This document shows positions 18,406 to 28,399 of a stretch of DNA of 64,000 bases, in pieces. Origin of the DNA: Blasia pusilla. Taxonomy: Eukaryota; Marchantiophyta; Marchantiopsida; Blasiales. Below the pieces are notes generated by a model. That model did no database searches and had not been told where the DNA came from. It saw only the letters and a list, made by a program, of their open reading frames with translations. The stretch covers positions 27,342,001 through 27,406,000 of the forward strand of contig CM114273.1 of NCBI GenBank assembly GCA_050084515.1, in the 5' to 3' direction. The position numbers were made by a program, and so were the translations under genes. Position 1 is the stretch's first letter; each line of letters starts with the position of its first letter.

Positions 18406-18581
18406 CCTGGCCTATGAACCACCTCAAACTCATACTCCTGTAGTAATAGAGCCCACCTAACAAGCTTTCCCGTATGCTTGTCGGACTCCATCAACCACCT
18501 CAACGGCTGAGTCGAGCATTCGGCTGTGGTTTGCCCACCACAGCCGTGGACGATGGGCACGTGATCCAGCTCTTGTTGCAT
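18406..18581 (-). pseudogene. RNase H C-terminal remnant fused to deleted DNMT, copy A
   Basis: The segment encodes PLRWLMESDKHTGKLVRWAL and YEFEVVHRPG, the tail of a Ty3 RNase H, preceded directly by DNMT-derived sequence (ITCPSSTAVVGK in one frame, SRAHRPRLWWAN in another). Comparison with copy B2, where about 2 kb separates these two points, shows that a deletion fused DNMT to RNase H here. A frameshift near 18410 separates it from the integrase frame. Confidence 0.7.
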
Positions 18582-19100
18582 CTAACAACACAGCAAGTCC
18601 CAACCAAGATCACACGTGATGCACACTCGTCATCACACGTGCAGAGTATCTCCCAACAACGGCACGTTCTCCAAAATGTAAGTTGGAGAACATATCTGAC
18701 TCTCCTGCAAGTGTCATACTACTTGCAGCATCTCCCAAAACATCCCTGACCTCAGATCTTGCAATCCAAATCCTCGGCCAACTGATGAATGAACCTGACA
18801 TGGCCATCCAACAATCACCAAATGAATGGTGCCAACTCTATCCAGATCCTACACCCCCACCAAAGAGATGTGGGCGGGTAGTGTATGCTGATATCCCCGT
18901 ACTGAAAATACCGACAACAACTCAGGATACTTCTGGACCAATCTCGCCACGTGACGTAATCATACTCGCCGCGTGGTCTCATCTCTCTCCACATAAAGGT
19001 ACTGATGCACCCGTATGCCCGCCTGCAATATTGCAGCCAATCTGGTGCTAATCCCTCCAAAGACATCTAACACCCTAACACCCTCCTCGGGGCACTGCCA
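18582..19100 (-). pseudogene. DNA (cytosine-5) methyltransferase domain, copy A, truncated
   Basis: On the minus strand, motif I VLDVFGGIS lies near 19073-19045 and motif II YVERDE near 19000. The catalytic motif IV W-P-C-Q (Cys codon 18800-18798, preceded by LVIVGWPCQ) and motif VI E-N-V (18671-18663) follow. The order I-II-IV-VI and the F-G-G-I-S form fit the DNMT3/DRM-like C5 methyltransferases. C5-MTases transfer a methyl group from AdoMet to cytosine through this Cys. Frameshifts lie near 18960 and 18780, and everything after motif VIII is deleted. Confidence 0.75.
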
Positions 19101-19433
19101 CACAACGGGTGTGGTATCCAGTGGAGTCAACATCTCCACTCCAAGATCCCGATCGCCACGTGACTCTCGCTGCTCCGAGATAAAAGCATGACTCCATGCT
19201 TGCTTCACGAGGTCGTCGGCACTCCTCTGTAGCTCTCGAGTCATACCCCACAATGGTGAAGAGGTCTCGCCAACATGGGAAGAGACACCCACCATGGCCT
19301 GTCTATCCGTGGGACTATCCGCTACTAGGACATCCTCCGCATGTGCATTCCCCTCCAACAACTCTCTTGGCCAGCTAACACTAGTTGTAATAGCTGCCAA
19401 AATGGTCACAGACTCGCCTTGTGATCGACCACC

Positions 19434-20144
19434 TCATCTCGCAAACTGCATGGGTAACTGACTCATCCGCCCGTCACCTAACCGCCACCCTAGCCGATAA
19501 GCAATGGTCTCCTCCCAGAAGTCAAGGATGAATCCTAGGGGATATAACAGTGTACTCCCTACCAACACATCGTACGACTCAGCTGGTGTCGTAATTGCAC
19601 GTATGCGCACCATAGCACTGTCTGTCGCATGCTCTGGCTGGGCTCTGACAACTATCTCCTGTGGAGTCATATACTGCGTGGGTGACACGCCCCCGATCAA
19701 GGTCTATATCCGAAAGGGACAAGGCTCAATGTCGGCCTTCCGTAACCCCAACGCTAAACATGCTGCCTTCCCTAATATCAAGGGTTGCGCACCCAAATCA
19801 AGTAGGACGCACTTCGGGTGGTATACTTTCCCCATTGGACTAACCAAGTGAAATACTCTAGCTCGGTTATCCATTATCACTACTCCAAGTGTCATCACTT
19901 CTCGCTCTATTTCCGGTTGAGCTTGCATATCTACCAACTTCGCCGCCGCCGCATGCCATGACTCTGTGGGGAATGTCTCGAGCACCGGCTCTGAGGGCAA
20001 TTCCACCACCTCCTCAACTACCTCTGAACAAGAAGCAGTCACCTCTCTACGCTCACACAACGTGGCGGCCAGTCGGAACACCTCAGCTAGTCCAACTCCC
20101 AATATCGCCAACTCTATGACGGAAAATAGTGGAGTCTGACTCAC
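19434..20144 (-). CDS. Aspartic protease region, copy A (two frames split by TAG)
   Basis: The first part (19704-20144) has FRLAATLCERREV, LVDMQAQPEIEREVMTLGV, VSPMGKVYHPKCVLLDLGAQ and PLILGKAACLALGL. The pattern LLD-x-GAQ-x-L-x-LGKA is a retropepsin active site in which D-S-G (copies B1 and B2) is D-L-G here. It stops at TAG 19704-19706 (PFRI-TAG-T), where copy B2 has CAG. The same frame then continues (19434-19700) with YMTPQEIVVRAQPEHATDSA and SYDVLVGSTLLYPLGFILDF, the flap and second lobe. It would cleave the Gag-Pol polyprotein. Confidence 0.75.
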
Positions 20145-20585
20145 TCAGGTGGCCTCCTCCAACACTATGGTCAACACTGATTCCACTTGAGCCGGCATAG
20201 GAGTTGTCACTCCAACTTCTCGTGACATCGACGTAGGTGCCTGAGCTGTAGGCACCGCTGATTGTCGAGGAACCATCAATGGTGTGTGTAGTGCCTCCGA
20301 AAATGTAAATGACTGTGGAACCCTGACCTGCCGCCCATCAGTGCCCTCTAGTGGGTCAATCTCAACTCCACCTCTCGATGGCATGGTGCCTCTTGCAGCA
20401 CCCCGAGTCACCACTGCAGTTGTCTCAACTTGGGCTACACTACACATAAACCCCATACTGGCGAGATCCTCACCCGGGTCAAGGTAAGAGGTAGAATCTG
20501 GAGTCACACTAGTTGCTCGCAACTCGGTGCCTTCCCTAAGATGCATCATCGTCATGGCAACAATCCTCTGCTCCAACTGATCCAT
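20145..20585 (-). CDS. Gag-protease linker, copy A
   Basis: A low-complexity, Thr, Val and Pro-rich segment including MCSVAQVETTAVVTRG, VPQSFTFSEALHTPLMV and a poorly conserved tail. The LPQSFT-S-x-A-x-x-TPSM string recurs in copies B1 (near 35990) and B2 (55671 onward), which lets the three copies be aligned here. No enzymatic function is expected. Confidence 0.6.
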   Translation of the reverse strand: MDQLEQRIVAMTMMHLREGTELRATSVTPDSTSYLDPGEDLASMGFMCSVAQVETTAVVTRGAARGTMPSRGGVEIDPLEGTDGRQVRVPQSFTFSEALHTPLMVPRQSAVPTAQAPTSMSREVGVTTPMPAQVESVLTIVLEEAT

Positions 20586-20729
20586 GCATAAGAGAAGTGC
20601 CGGCTCCGATGCTCATGCTCCATCTCTTCTAGTTGGTGATGGTCCTCTACCACCACGTCCAGGAAGGACTCCCCGACCTCCTCTAGGACGACCGCCCCCA
20701 AGCCCTCAACCTACCTTTGGACGTGCCTC

Positions 20730-21026
20730 TCGGCAAAGGCCAAAACATCTATCCCTAGTGTGACCATATCTATGGCAATAGTCACACTCGAGCTATGGTG
20801 GGGCCATCCTCTGTGGCTCTTGAACAATCGGAGGCACTCGTGGTCCTCTCCCATATTGTGGGCAGTCTCTCTGCCTATGGGCCCCTCCACACGTCCAACA
20901 AGACCACATCGGTCCTTGCTGGGCAACATATGTAGGTACAGGTTGTTGCCTCATAGGCTCACCGTACCCGCCCTCCTCTCTGGGCACACCGGCCCACTTC
21001 CGTGGTACTGGTGCTCGCTGTGGCAC
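20730..21026 (-). CDS. Gag nucleocapsid with two zinc knuckles, copy A
   Basis: CWTCGGAHRQRDC near 20905-20870 is a CX2CX3HX4C knuckle. CDYCHRYGHTRDRC near 20790-20750, in the next frame part, is a canonical CX2CX4HX4C knuckle. Between them the open frame is disturbed by a TAG. These knuckles bind retroelement RNA during packaging. Copy B1 has the same pair (CWSCGGAHHQRDC and CDYCHRYGHTHARC). Confidence 0.75.
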
Positions 21027-21029
21027 CTA

Positions 21030-22020
21030 TGGGGTCATCGTCCCTGGTGAACCCGTCGACTCTCGGGAAAATCCAGCGGTCACTACCTGCTCCTCACTCA
21101 TGTTGAGCTCAATACGCTCAGACAACTCAAAGACCACCTTCAATGTGGGCTTCGCTGTGTGAATGAGCACCACATCTCGGACTCTCCTCTATGGTTCTCG
21201 ATCTAGAACCCCGTACCAATACTGGACTGACTGTGCCTCAGTCACTCCATACGTAGCAATGATCAGCCTCCTCATGCGTGTGAATGCCTCTCTCAGACTC
21301 TCACCTGATTGTCGCTGAAAATCGTGTAGACTCTTCAGCTTGTCAATGCGTACGCCCTGGTAGCTCTCCCCAACTGTCAGAAGAACACCACTATGGGGCT
21401 GAAGCTGGGTGGCCCTCTACCACCTGAGTTATCTGCCACATTGCCTATCTCACTACCCTCCTCTCCATCTAGTCTCTAGGCTGATCGTGTGGGTCTCTCT
21501 CCTCTCACAATCCCATCATATGCCTCAAGACCACTAGTGAACACATACCCTAGAGCCCAATACATCCTCCAAGCATCGATCTCTACTGAATATAGTGATC
21601 AAAACTCCATGTAATCATCCATCGGAGGACCCTCCAAGTGCTAGAACAACCCCTTCCATGCCATGAAAGGGGTGAACCGAGTCGGGGTCCGTATCTCCTA
21701 GAAGTGGCACCACGTGTCGAACTCTTGAATAAATCATCTAAGTTGATGGTGCCCACTGCACCTGAGAAACGATGCATGCCCCAATGGCCCATGTCGTCCA
21801 TCTCCTGCCAAGTGATACTGCCTCCGTCTGCGATCTCGTCACCAGACCTAGTGTCTAGTGATGATGATCCAGCCATGGATGGATGTCGAGGTAGCTCTTC
21901 ACTGGTAACCCCTTGGTATCTCACTCCACTCTGTGTCACACCACTACTACTGCTCACACTACCCCGTTCTTCCAAACCCTGGAAGAACGCCATGATAACA
22001 AACCCTGTCTCACCCGCTCA
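21030..22020 (-). pseudogene. Gag capsid region, copy A, degraded
   Basis: The translation contains MDDMGHWGMHRFSGAVGTIN and LDDLFKSS, and the stretch ending LF-TAG-HLEG, all of which align with gag of copy B1 (MDDRGRGPRRFSGAVGTI). The TAG at 21643-21641 is at the same site as TAG 34677-34679 in B1. Further inside, the frame is broken several times. Gag would form virus-like particles in the cytoplasm. Confidence 0.55.
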
Positions 22021-23501
22021 AGCACTCATACTCACCGAGAGTCTCCCACACTCCGCACTAGCTCACCTATGCTAACTTCAATCCCGTGATGATACACCCG
22101 GCCTCACGCACGCTCAACACTCGGGCTCACCATGAGCCTCCCAACTGACTCACCTAACCTAGCGACACTCTCTTGTCATACATGCGACCCCTACGCAGAA
22201 ACTGCCGTATAGCCACCAACATGCTACACATGAAAATAGTCTACACTCGTCACCATCACTACACCCACCTAGCACCAGCTACTACCCAATACCCAACACT
22301 CTTAATCACACATGACAAGTGCGGGAAAAGGGACTCGAATGGGTAACCTGATCACGTCCTCCAACCTACCCACCGTCAACACTCACTCCTCCATGTTGTA
22401 CGGCAACTTGTGCAACATGACACTCTCCTCAAATACACGTCGAACCTCCCATCAACAGCTGCTGACTACCTGTCGGCATCGACACGTGCGTCTCCACCTC
22501 TCGTACTTCACCGCAAACTCTTGGCATGGATCACTCATCTCGCACACGTTGCCAAAGTTCTAGCAAGTCAACCAACTCCCATTGCAAATGTGGCCTCACC
22601 CCATGACAATGGTGCTTACCATCATCAATAGTCACCCATCTCTTACTTTACCAAGTAAATCCGGATCCCCAACTACCTTGACCTTACTCAACTTTGTATC
22701 CGCTTGACCACGGTTAGTACTATGCCATCATACCACATTTGCCTGGCCTCTTTAGCCCTAACACTGTCCGCACCCATATCCTGTTCTTTCCCTGTGAACT
22801 CTGTGTGCACATCCCTATGCGCTTAACCTCCTACTAACCCATCTCCTCTTAGTCTGCTTCGGCAACATGCGGCTACATCCCCGTGCTCAAGACCCTCCAG
22901 CACGCTGCCTTATGCGGGGGACGACCCTCTCGTGGCAAGGCTCCCTATAGAGCGGCAACCCTTCTTCTCCCCTTCTGACAGACTTCCGCCCACGTGCTCC
23001 TACAAGCGCACCCTACAGAGCCCTTCTCAACCCATCTAATCCTTTCTAAACTCCACGTGAGCGACGCGATCCAATCGGTCTCTGGAGACTCGGACGCCTC
23101 CGTCTTTCCAAGTCCCGACTACTACACCGACCACAAGTTTGTGGTAGCCCTTCGTCACTCTTCAACAGCCGCGACCTAACCCTAATCTCTAGCCGTCATT
23201 TACTTCATAGCCCCCCAACATCTGCAAGCCCTAACTCTCCTTCCTGCTTACTCGCGACATTCCCGCTATTAGATGACGCTACACCTGCCGTCACAACTTG
23301 CGCTACACGCTACTCCTGTCCCCCATGAACCCGCACCAGAAAAATCTAAGAAAAATGGACAGCGCTTCCGCCCACGGCCTTTTGAACACAAAAATGATTG
23401 ACACCCGCAATACACGCGTCTCCAACGGGTTCCCGACCAAGGCAACTCGCTTGCCTACTTGCAAACAACAAATTCCCACTAGCCCCCTGACATCTTTCTC
23501 A
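22021..23501 (-). other. Untranslated leader of copy A
   Basis: About 1.5 kb between gag and the LTR end, with no conserved frames. It is pyrimidine-rich on the plus strand. The expected primer-binding site just inside the LTR (23501 leftward) did not match a tRNA 3' end that I can recall with confidence. Confidence 0.45.
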
Positions 23502-23985
23502 TGTAAAAATAAAGAGTAGGAAAAATGGCACACCCGGCCTAAAACTCCACTCCTCAATCTACATCGGCATATTGAGCCTCGTCCACCCTGTGCTATCAAG
23601 GAATCCGGACGCTAGCACCCTAGTCCTATCTCACACACATATAAGAGAGGTGCTCCAACGGCCCAACATGAGAAAGATGGCTTAGGAAAGCCATCTTCCT
23701 CTCTTATATAGGGTTGGGAAGAACCATAAAGACTCTTCCCCTAAAACTAGCCCTCCCCTTGGTAACTTGTGCACATAGGTTACCAGAGGCGGGTGATCTG
23801 GTCAACAAGTCATCCGGTTGTGAAGACCTCAACATGAAAATTTTCAGAAACAACGTTCCTGACACAATGGACCTATCCTCAACCTCATCCGACATAGTGG
23901 GACAAAGTTACACTCAAGATTGTCCGCTGGCTCCTACGCCCTATCCACGATAGATCTCGGCCTATCGGCTACCCAGATGTGATAA
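23502..23985 (-). repeat. 5' LTR of copy A, 5'-truncated, with TATA box
   Basis: The interval aligns base for base, with scattered differences, to 24709-25180 in the copy C LTR. On the minus strand CCTATATAAGAG (plus 23697-23708) is a good TATA box for leftward transcription of the element. The LTR ends TTTATTTTTACA, i.e. in CA. The U3 start is missing: similarity ends at about 23985. Confidence 0.8.
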
Positions 23986-24069
23986 CATCATCTAAGTGTC
24001 TCGGAAGGAAGATAATAAGTCCAAGAAGATTTACAAATGGTGGTTGTCTTGATTGATGAAAAAAGTTAA

Positions 24070-24238
24070 TCTATACTATTAAAAGGGTCCGGGGTTTCAG
24101 GCAGGGGCTTCCTCCACATGACACGTATGCATTTTAGGCCCTTCCCGTATTAACATGTGGTGGGTTTAACATGAGCTAAGAGTTAAGTTATGGGAGATGG
24201 GGCCGGTTTCATTTGTGCATCGCACCGGCACCGGCTAG
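24070..24238 (+). mobile_element. Mini-Helitron (non-autonomous, 169 bp)
   Basis: Starts TCTATACTATTAAAAGG, the usual 5' end of plant Helitrons, and ends CTAG at 24235-24238. Just before the end is a hairpin (GTGC at 24215-24218, GCAC at 24222-24225, extended by GCCGGT at 24202 and ACCGGC at 24224). The flanking bases are A (24069) and T (24239), as expected for insertion between A and T without target duplication. It encodes nothing, so it depends on a helicase supplied elsewhere. Confidence 0.8.
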
Positions 24239-24589
24239 TAATAATAAAGTGAGAACGTTGTTACACAAAACACAAACTGAAAATGTTACTCTGAAGGGAG
24301 TTATCGCAATGGCCGCATTCTTAAAAAATGAGCCTTGTAGGCTACTCAATGGGGAATAACAACATTTTTATGAGACAACGCTAACTTCTTATCATAGCAT
24401 ATACAAGTAAGATGCCTGTACGATGCACGGGAATAAAAAAAAGTATTTGAGTTGTCCTTCCTCCTAGTCGTGAAAGGAGGGGAAGGGAGTGAAAGGACTA
24501 ACGATGTTACATAAATTCAAAAAAAGGTTGGGCAACCCGTAAAATATGAAAATTTTCTTGCTGCCCACTTGCCACGTATCAGAAAATGA

Positions 24590-24707
24590 GATGCGCATAC
24601 ACATTGCTGGTCACATCCACACCACACAACACTGATCTTCCCCATAGACGGGTAGATCCACACATGTACAGAAATCAACTCATACATATACATGGAGATC
24701 ACACAAC
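24590..24707 (-). repeat. Partial LTR abutting the copy C LTR
   Basis: On the minus strand the end of the copy C LTR (CTCTTTATTTTTT) is followed directly by TTGTGTGATCTCCATGTATA, which is again the LTR start. It matches the first ~118 bp of the LTR (25326 to about 25200) and then stops. Two LTRs therefore lie head to tail with no internal region between them. Confidence 0.75.
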
Positions 24708-25326
24708 AAAAAATAAAGAGTAGTATAAATGGCACACCCAACCTAAAACTCCACTCCTCAGTCTACATTGGCATATCGAGCCTCGTCCATCTTGCGCTAT
24801 CAAGGAATCCAGATTCTAGCACCCTGGTCCTATCTCACACACGAACAAGAGAGGTGCTCCAACGGCCCAACATGAGAAAGATGGCTTGGGAAATCCATCT
24901 TCCTCCCTTATATAGGGTTGGGAAGAGCCAAAAGGCTCTTCCCCTAAAAATAGCTATCCTCCCGATGACCTACGCGCATAGGTTACCAGGGGCAGGTGAC
25001 TTGCTCAACAAGTCACCCGGCTGTGAAAGACCTTAACAGAAGAGTTATCAGAAACAACGTTCCTGACACAACGGATCTATCGTCAACCTCATCCGACACC
25101 GCGTGACAAAGTTACACTTAAGATAGTCCGCTCGCTCATATGCCCTATCCACGATAGACCTCGGCCTATTGGCTACTCAGATGTGAGAGCTGTCGTGCAC
25201 ATACACATCGCTACACAACATACATCACTGGTCACATCCACACCACAGAACACTGATCTTCCCCACACACAGGTAGATCCACACATGTATAGAAATCAAC
25301 TCATACATATATATGGAGATCACACA
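24708..25326 (-). repeat. 3' LTR of copy C (about 619 bp)
   Basis: Begins TGTGTGATCTCC (minus, 25326), just after the polypurine-like GGGGGCGGT, and contains the TATA box CCTATATAAGGG (plus 24907-24918). Positions 24709-25180 match the copy A LTR. This gives the length of the LTR in this family. Confidence 0.75.
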
Positions 25327-25431
25327 ACCGCCCCCGTACTTGGCAGTTGGATCCCCCTAACTCCAGATAGAAAATATCACATGTCCCTAACATGACCTAC
25401 TATCCTATACACATCTCGGACACATCAATCG

Positions 25432-25830
25432 TCACGTGGGAACTACATCAAGAGGGGGAGTCAGACATGACATATGCCACCCTCGAGAACAACCATCACA
25501 TACCAACATGGTGGCTGCACCCCTCGTAGATCTGCACAACATACATCTCAAGCCTGCAGGTACCACAACCAAGCTCGGATCCACTATCCCGTCCACGTTT
25601 GGAAGATGACATGGCGCACAATTGCGCACATGATCCTTCCAAACCATACCATCCCGTCCCTCCAACATGAGGACTCCAGTCGGTAATACCTCGCGCACAC
25701 GTAGGATCGTGCACCTTGCAATGCCATCTAGCGTCGTGGGTGCCGCATGTTGTAAATAAACGTAATCTCCAAGATGAAACCTCCTAATCCCTGGATGATA
25801 ACCTCCTCCACGAATGGTCGCGTACCTCAA
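25432..25830 (-). CDS. Integrase C-terminal domain and PHD finger, copy C
   Basis: Encodes GGGYHPGIRRFHLGDYVYLQ, ILRVREVLPTGVLMLEGRDG, then the PHD finger CMLC, VCDGC, GWHMSC and DVVPT. All zinc ligands visible here are intact, including the His lost in copy A. The final C-x-x-C of the finger falls past the frame break. It is the strongest evidence, with B2, that the PHD finger is a stable part of the family. Confidence 0.75.
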   Translation of the reverse strand: MRYATIRGGGYHPGIRRFHLGDYVYLQHAAPTTLDGIARCTILRVREVLPTGVLMLEGRDGMVWKDHVRNCAPCHLPNVDGIVDPSLVVVPAGLRCMLCRSTRGAATMLVCDGCSRGWHMSCLTPPLDVVPT

Positions 25831-26106
25831 TGTATCTCTATGCTAAGCAATAACTAAGTTCTCAAAGGCCATAGGCATAACTCTACGAAAAATCTCTGCT
25901 CTTTGAGAACACGCTTGTACTCACACATCTGGATCATCAAGATCTAACACCTTTGCCATGTCACGTCGAATAGCTGCAAGTAAATTTGGCTCTCTCCCAA
26001 AGAGCGAGAGTTACGGTGAAAATGACACCAAGGATGCCTGCCGACTAAAGCGATAACCCATAGCCAACCATGGCAACTATAGGCCCCACTCCCTCAACTG
26101 TCCCCA

Positions 26107-26703
26107 CTACAAGCCATACTTGCACAATCCTCTCTTCACCGTTTGTACTAGTCTCTCCGCCAACCCATCTGCCTCAGGATGATCTCTAGACGTGGTGCGG
26201 TGATGAATCAGCGCCTGATCACACAAGGTCTGAAACTCTCCCCTAAACTCGATGCCTTGATCCGTCATCATCGCCGCCGGTGCACCAAAGTGACTAAGCA
26301 CATGATCTAGAAATGTATAAGTTGTTCCCTTGCTCGCCTTGTCTAGTAGTGCCACGAACTCTATCCACTTGGAGAAATGCTCCACCATGACCAACACGTA
26401 CCTGTGATGACGCCCCCTCAATGGCAAAGGTCCCGCGTAGTCTTAACTCCACCCATAACCTAAACCCATAATCGGCAAAGGATGTAATTGTAGAGTGGGA
26501 GCATTGAAGGATGCTCGCACTCTGTCACATACCACATTGTTGTACCCCAGTATGCATGCCGCGCCACCAATACTAACCTGGAGTAAGCTGTAAGTACGCT
26601 TTACTCCAAAATGCCCCATTTCCTCATGGGCATGTCGTACTACACGTGCTCGTTCGGAAGGATGAGGTACCACTTGTATCCTACCATCTCCCCATACTCG
26701 CAA
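26107..26703 (-). pseudogene. Integrase core, copy C (split by a frameshift)
   Basis: The 26443-26703 part has HAHEEMGHFGVKRTYSLL, with a deletion where the second half of the HHCC domain should be (only CDRVRASFNAP remains). The 26107-26427 part has MVEHFSKWIEFVALLDKASK, MMTDQGIEFRGEF (second catalytic D) and DGLAERLVQTVKRGL (catalytic E). The first D lies in the frame break (YGWS). It is inactive as it stands. Confidence 0.75.
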
Positions 26704-27059
26704 AATGTGAGTCCCCTCCCACTTGAACCTCCTGGCTCTCTGTAGGATCCGATCCCGCTCCCTAGCATCACTATGCTTGCTATGACGCCAGTGCGCAAGA
26801 ACTCCACAACCTCCACATCGTAATGGATATCACGACCACCTATCACCTCCTCACTGACCTCTGGATCCAAAGACTCATCATCCAACCCTCCCACTGGAGT
26901 CATCACCTACGGCTGACCTACTATAGTCAACCAACAAAGATAGGCATATGCATGCCAACCGGGCACTATCTCCTCATCACTCTCTTTGTGCCATCGAGCT
27001 CATGTGTCGTCTCTGTGACTCGGACATGGGTTATGAATCAAACCATTTGCATCTTGGTT

Positions 27060-27368
27060 TAGCGGACCTAGCCTATGAACCACCTCGAACTCATACTCTT
27101 ATAATAATAGAGCCTATCTAGCAGGCTTTCCCGTAAGCTTGTCAGACTCCATCAACCATCTCAACAGATGATGATCAATGATAAGTGTGAAAGGGTTGCC
27201 TAATAAATAGCACCTCAAATATGCCACGGGCCACATTGCAGCCAAGCACTCTCCCTTATAGGAATTGTACCTCGCCTCTGCAATGTTGTTCGATCGGCTC
27301 GCGTAAGCCACAATGAACTCCCTCTCCTCGTCATCCCTCTGAGTAAGCATTGCTCCTAGACCCAACAT
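27060..27368 (-). CDS. RNase H domain, copy C
   Basis: Reads HTDWSMLGLGAMLTQRDDEE with RSNNIAEARYNSYKGECLAA, then HHLLRWLMESDKLTGKPAR. HTDWSM carries the first catalytic D of retroelement RNase H, and E of the GEC motif is present. The YEFEVVHR tail follows at about 27090; it has GAG where copies B1 and B2 have TAG. It removes RNA from the RNA-DNA hybrid. Confidence 0.7.
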
Positions 27369-28365
27369 GCTCCAATCCGTATGTAAGTGGAATGGGCGAC
27401 CCCTAATCTATCTATGTAAAATGGATGAGGACGTCAACCTGTCCTTGAGCTCCTGAAATGCCTGCTCTTGATCATCTCCCCACAACCAAACCTAATCAAG
27501 TCTCGTCAGCAAGGTCAAAGACTTCGCGATCGTACTAAAATCCTTGACATATCATCGATAGATGTTTGCCAGTCCAAGAAATGCCGGGACTCAACTCACA
27601 TCTGTAGGGCGTGGAATCTACGCAATAGCCTCCAACTTGGTCTGCTCGACACCTAACCCACTCGGGTATATGGTGTGTCCCAAGTACTCAATCTGCTCTT
27701 GAAAGAATCTCCACTTTCCTAGATGTAATTTTAGTCCATGTAATTGCAATCGCCGAAACACCTCCTCAAGGTGTCACTAATGCTCCTCAACCGTGGAACT
27801 GAAGATACGAATATCATCTATGTAACATCGTATAAAATCCAAGCCAGCCAGAATCCTATCCATCAGTCTCTGAAACTCTGCAGGCGCGTTCTTCAACCCA
27901 AATGGTAAGAACCGCCACTAATACAAGCAATCTCTCCCGAACCGATCTATCTCCCAAAATGTTGTCTTCTCCTTGTCCTCCAATCTGATAGGAAGCTGAT
28001 GATAGCTAGCACGGAGATCTAAAATACTGAAGATCTTTGCATGCCTTACCGCATCAAAGATCTCCTCAAGAGTAGGCATGGCATACCGATCTGACCTCAT
28101 TTTTCGGTTGATAGGACGGTAATCTCCACATATCCGCCTATCCATCCACTTGCCATACATATCCTTCTTTGCGGGCAAGAGTGTGGCAGATGCGTACTCC
28201 CCATGTGATAACTCCACAAAGTCTAGCGTCTAACAAGTCCTGACTCCTGCTTTGAATCAAGGCTCGCTCCATATCAAAATACCTGTAGCGTCGACGAAAG
28301 ATCGGCGTATCACTAACCAACTCAATCCGTATCCTGGGACCCTTCAGTGTACCCAAGTCTCTCAT
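27369..28365 (-). pseudogene. Reverse transcriptase, copy C, 5'-truncated element
   Basis: 28138-28365 has LVSDTPIFRRRYRYFDMERA. The next block has YASATLLPAKKDMYGKWMDR, CGDYRPINRKMRSDRYAMPT, FSILDLRASYHQLPIRLEDK and KTTFWEIDRFGRDCLY. That block stops at TAG 27920-27918, where other Ty3 elements have Gln before W-x-F-L-P-F-G. Downstream, YIDDI (catalytic DD) is present. Similarity ends near 28.4 kb, so the DNMT, protease and gag are missing here. Confidence 0.75.
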
Positions 28366-28399
28366 ATTGAAGGCAAAACAACTGACATGCCCTCTCAGA

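Larger units (their letters stand above)
16520..23985 (-). mobile_element. Ty3 retrotransposon with DNA methyltransferase and PHD finger, copy A
   Basis: On the minus strand from right to left: partial 5' LTR (23502-23985), long leader, gag, two zinc knuckles, aspartic protease, DNMT, RNase H remnant, integrase, PHD finger, polypurine tract and 3' LTR start (16520-16654). An internal deletion removed the C-terminal third of the DNMT, the whole reverse transcriptase and most of RNase H near 18540. Several frameshifts and stops are present. The same order occurs in copies B1 and B2, which retain the reverse transcriptase. The C-terminal PHD and captured DNMT define the family. Confidence 0.85.

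Noticed and set aside
24410-24450. A second Helitron 3' end on the minus strand (CCCGTGCATCGTACAGG)
   Set aside because: The hairpin resembles Helitron ends, but the expected CTRR followed by T is not present at the right distance and no matching 5' end was found.
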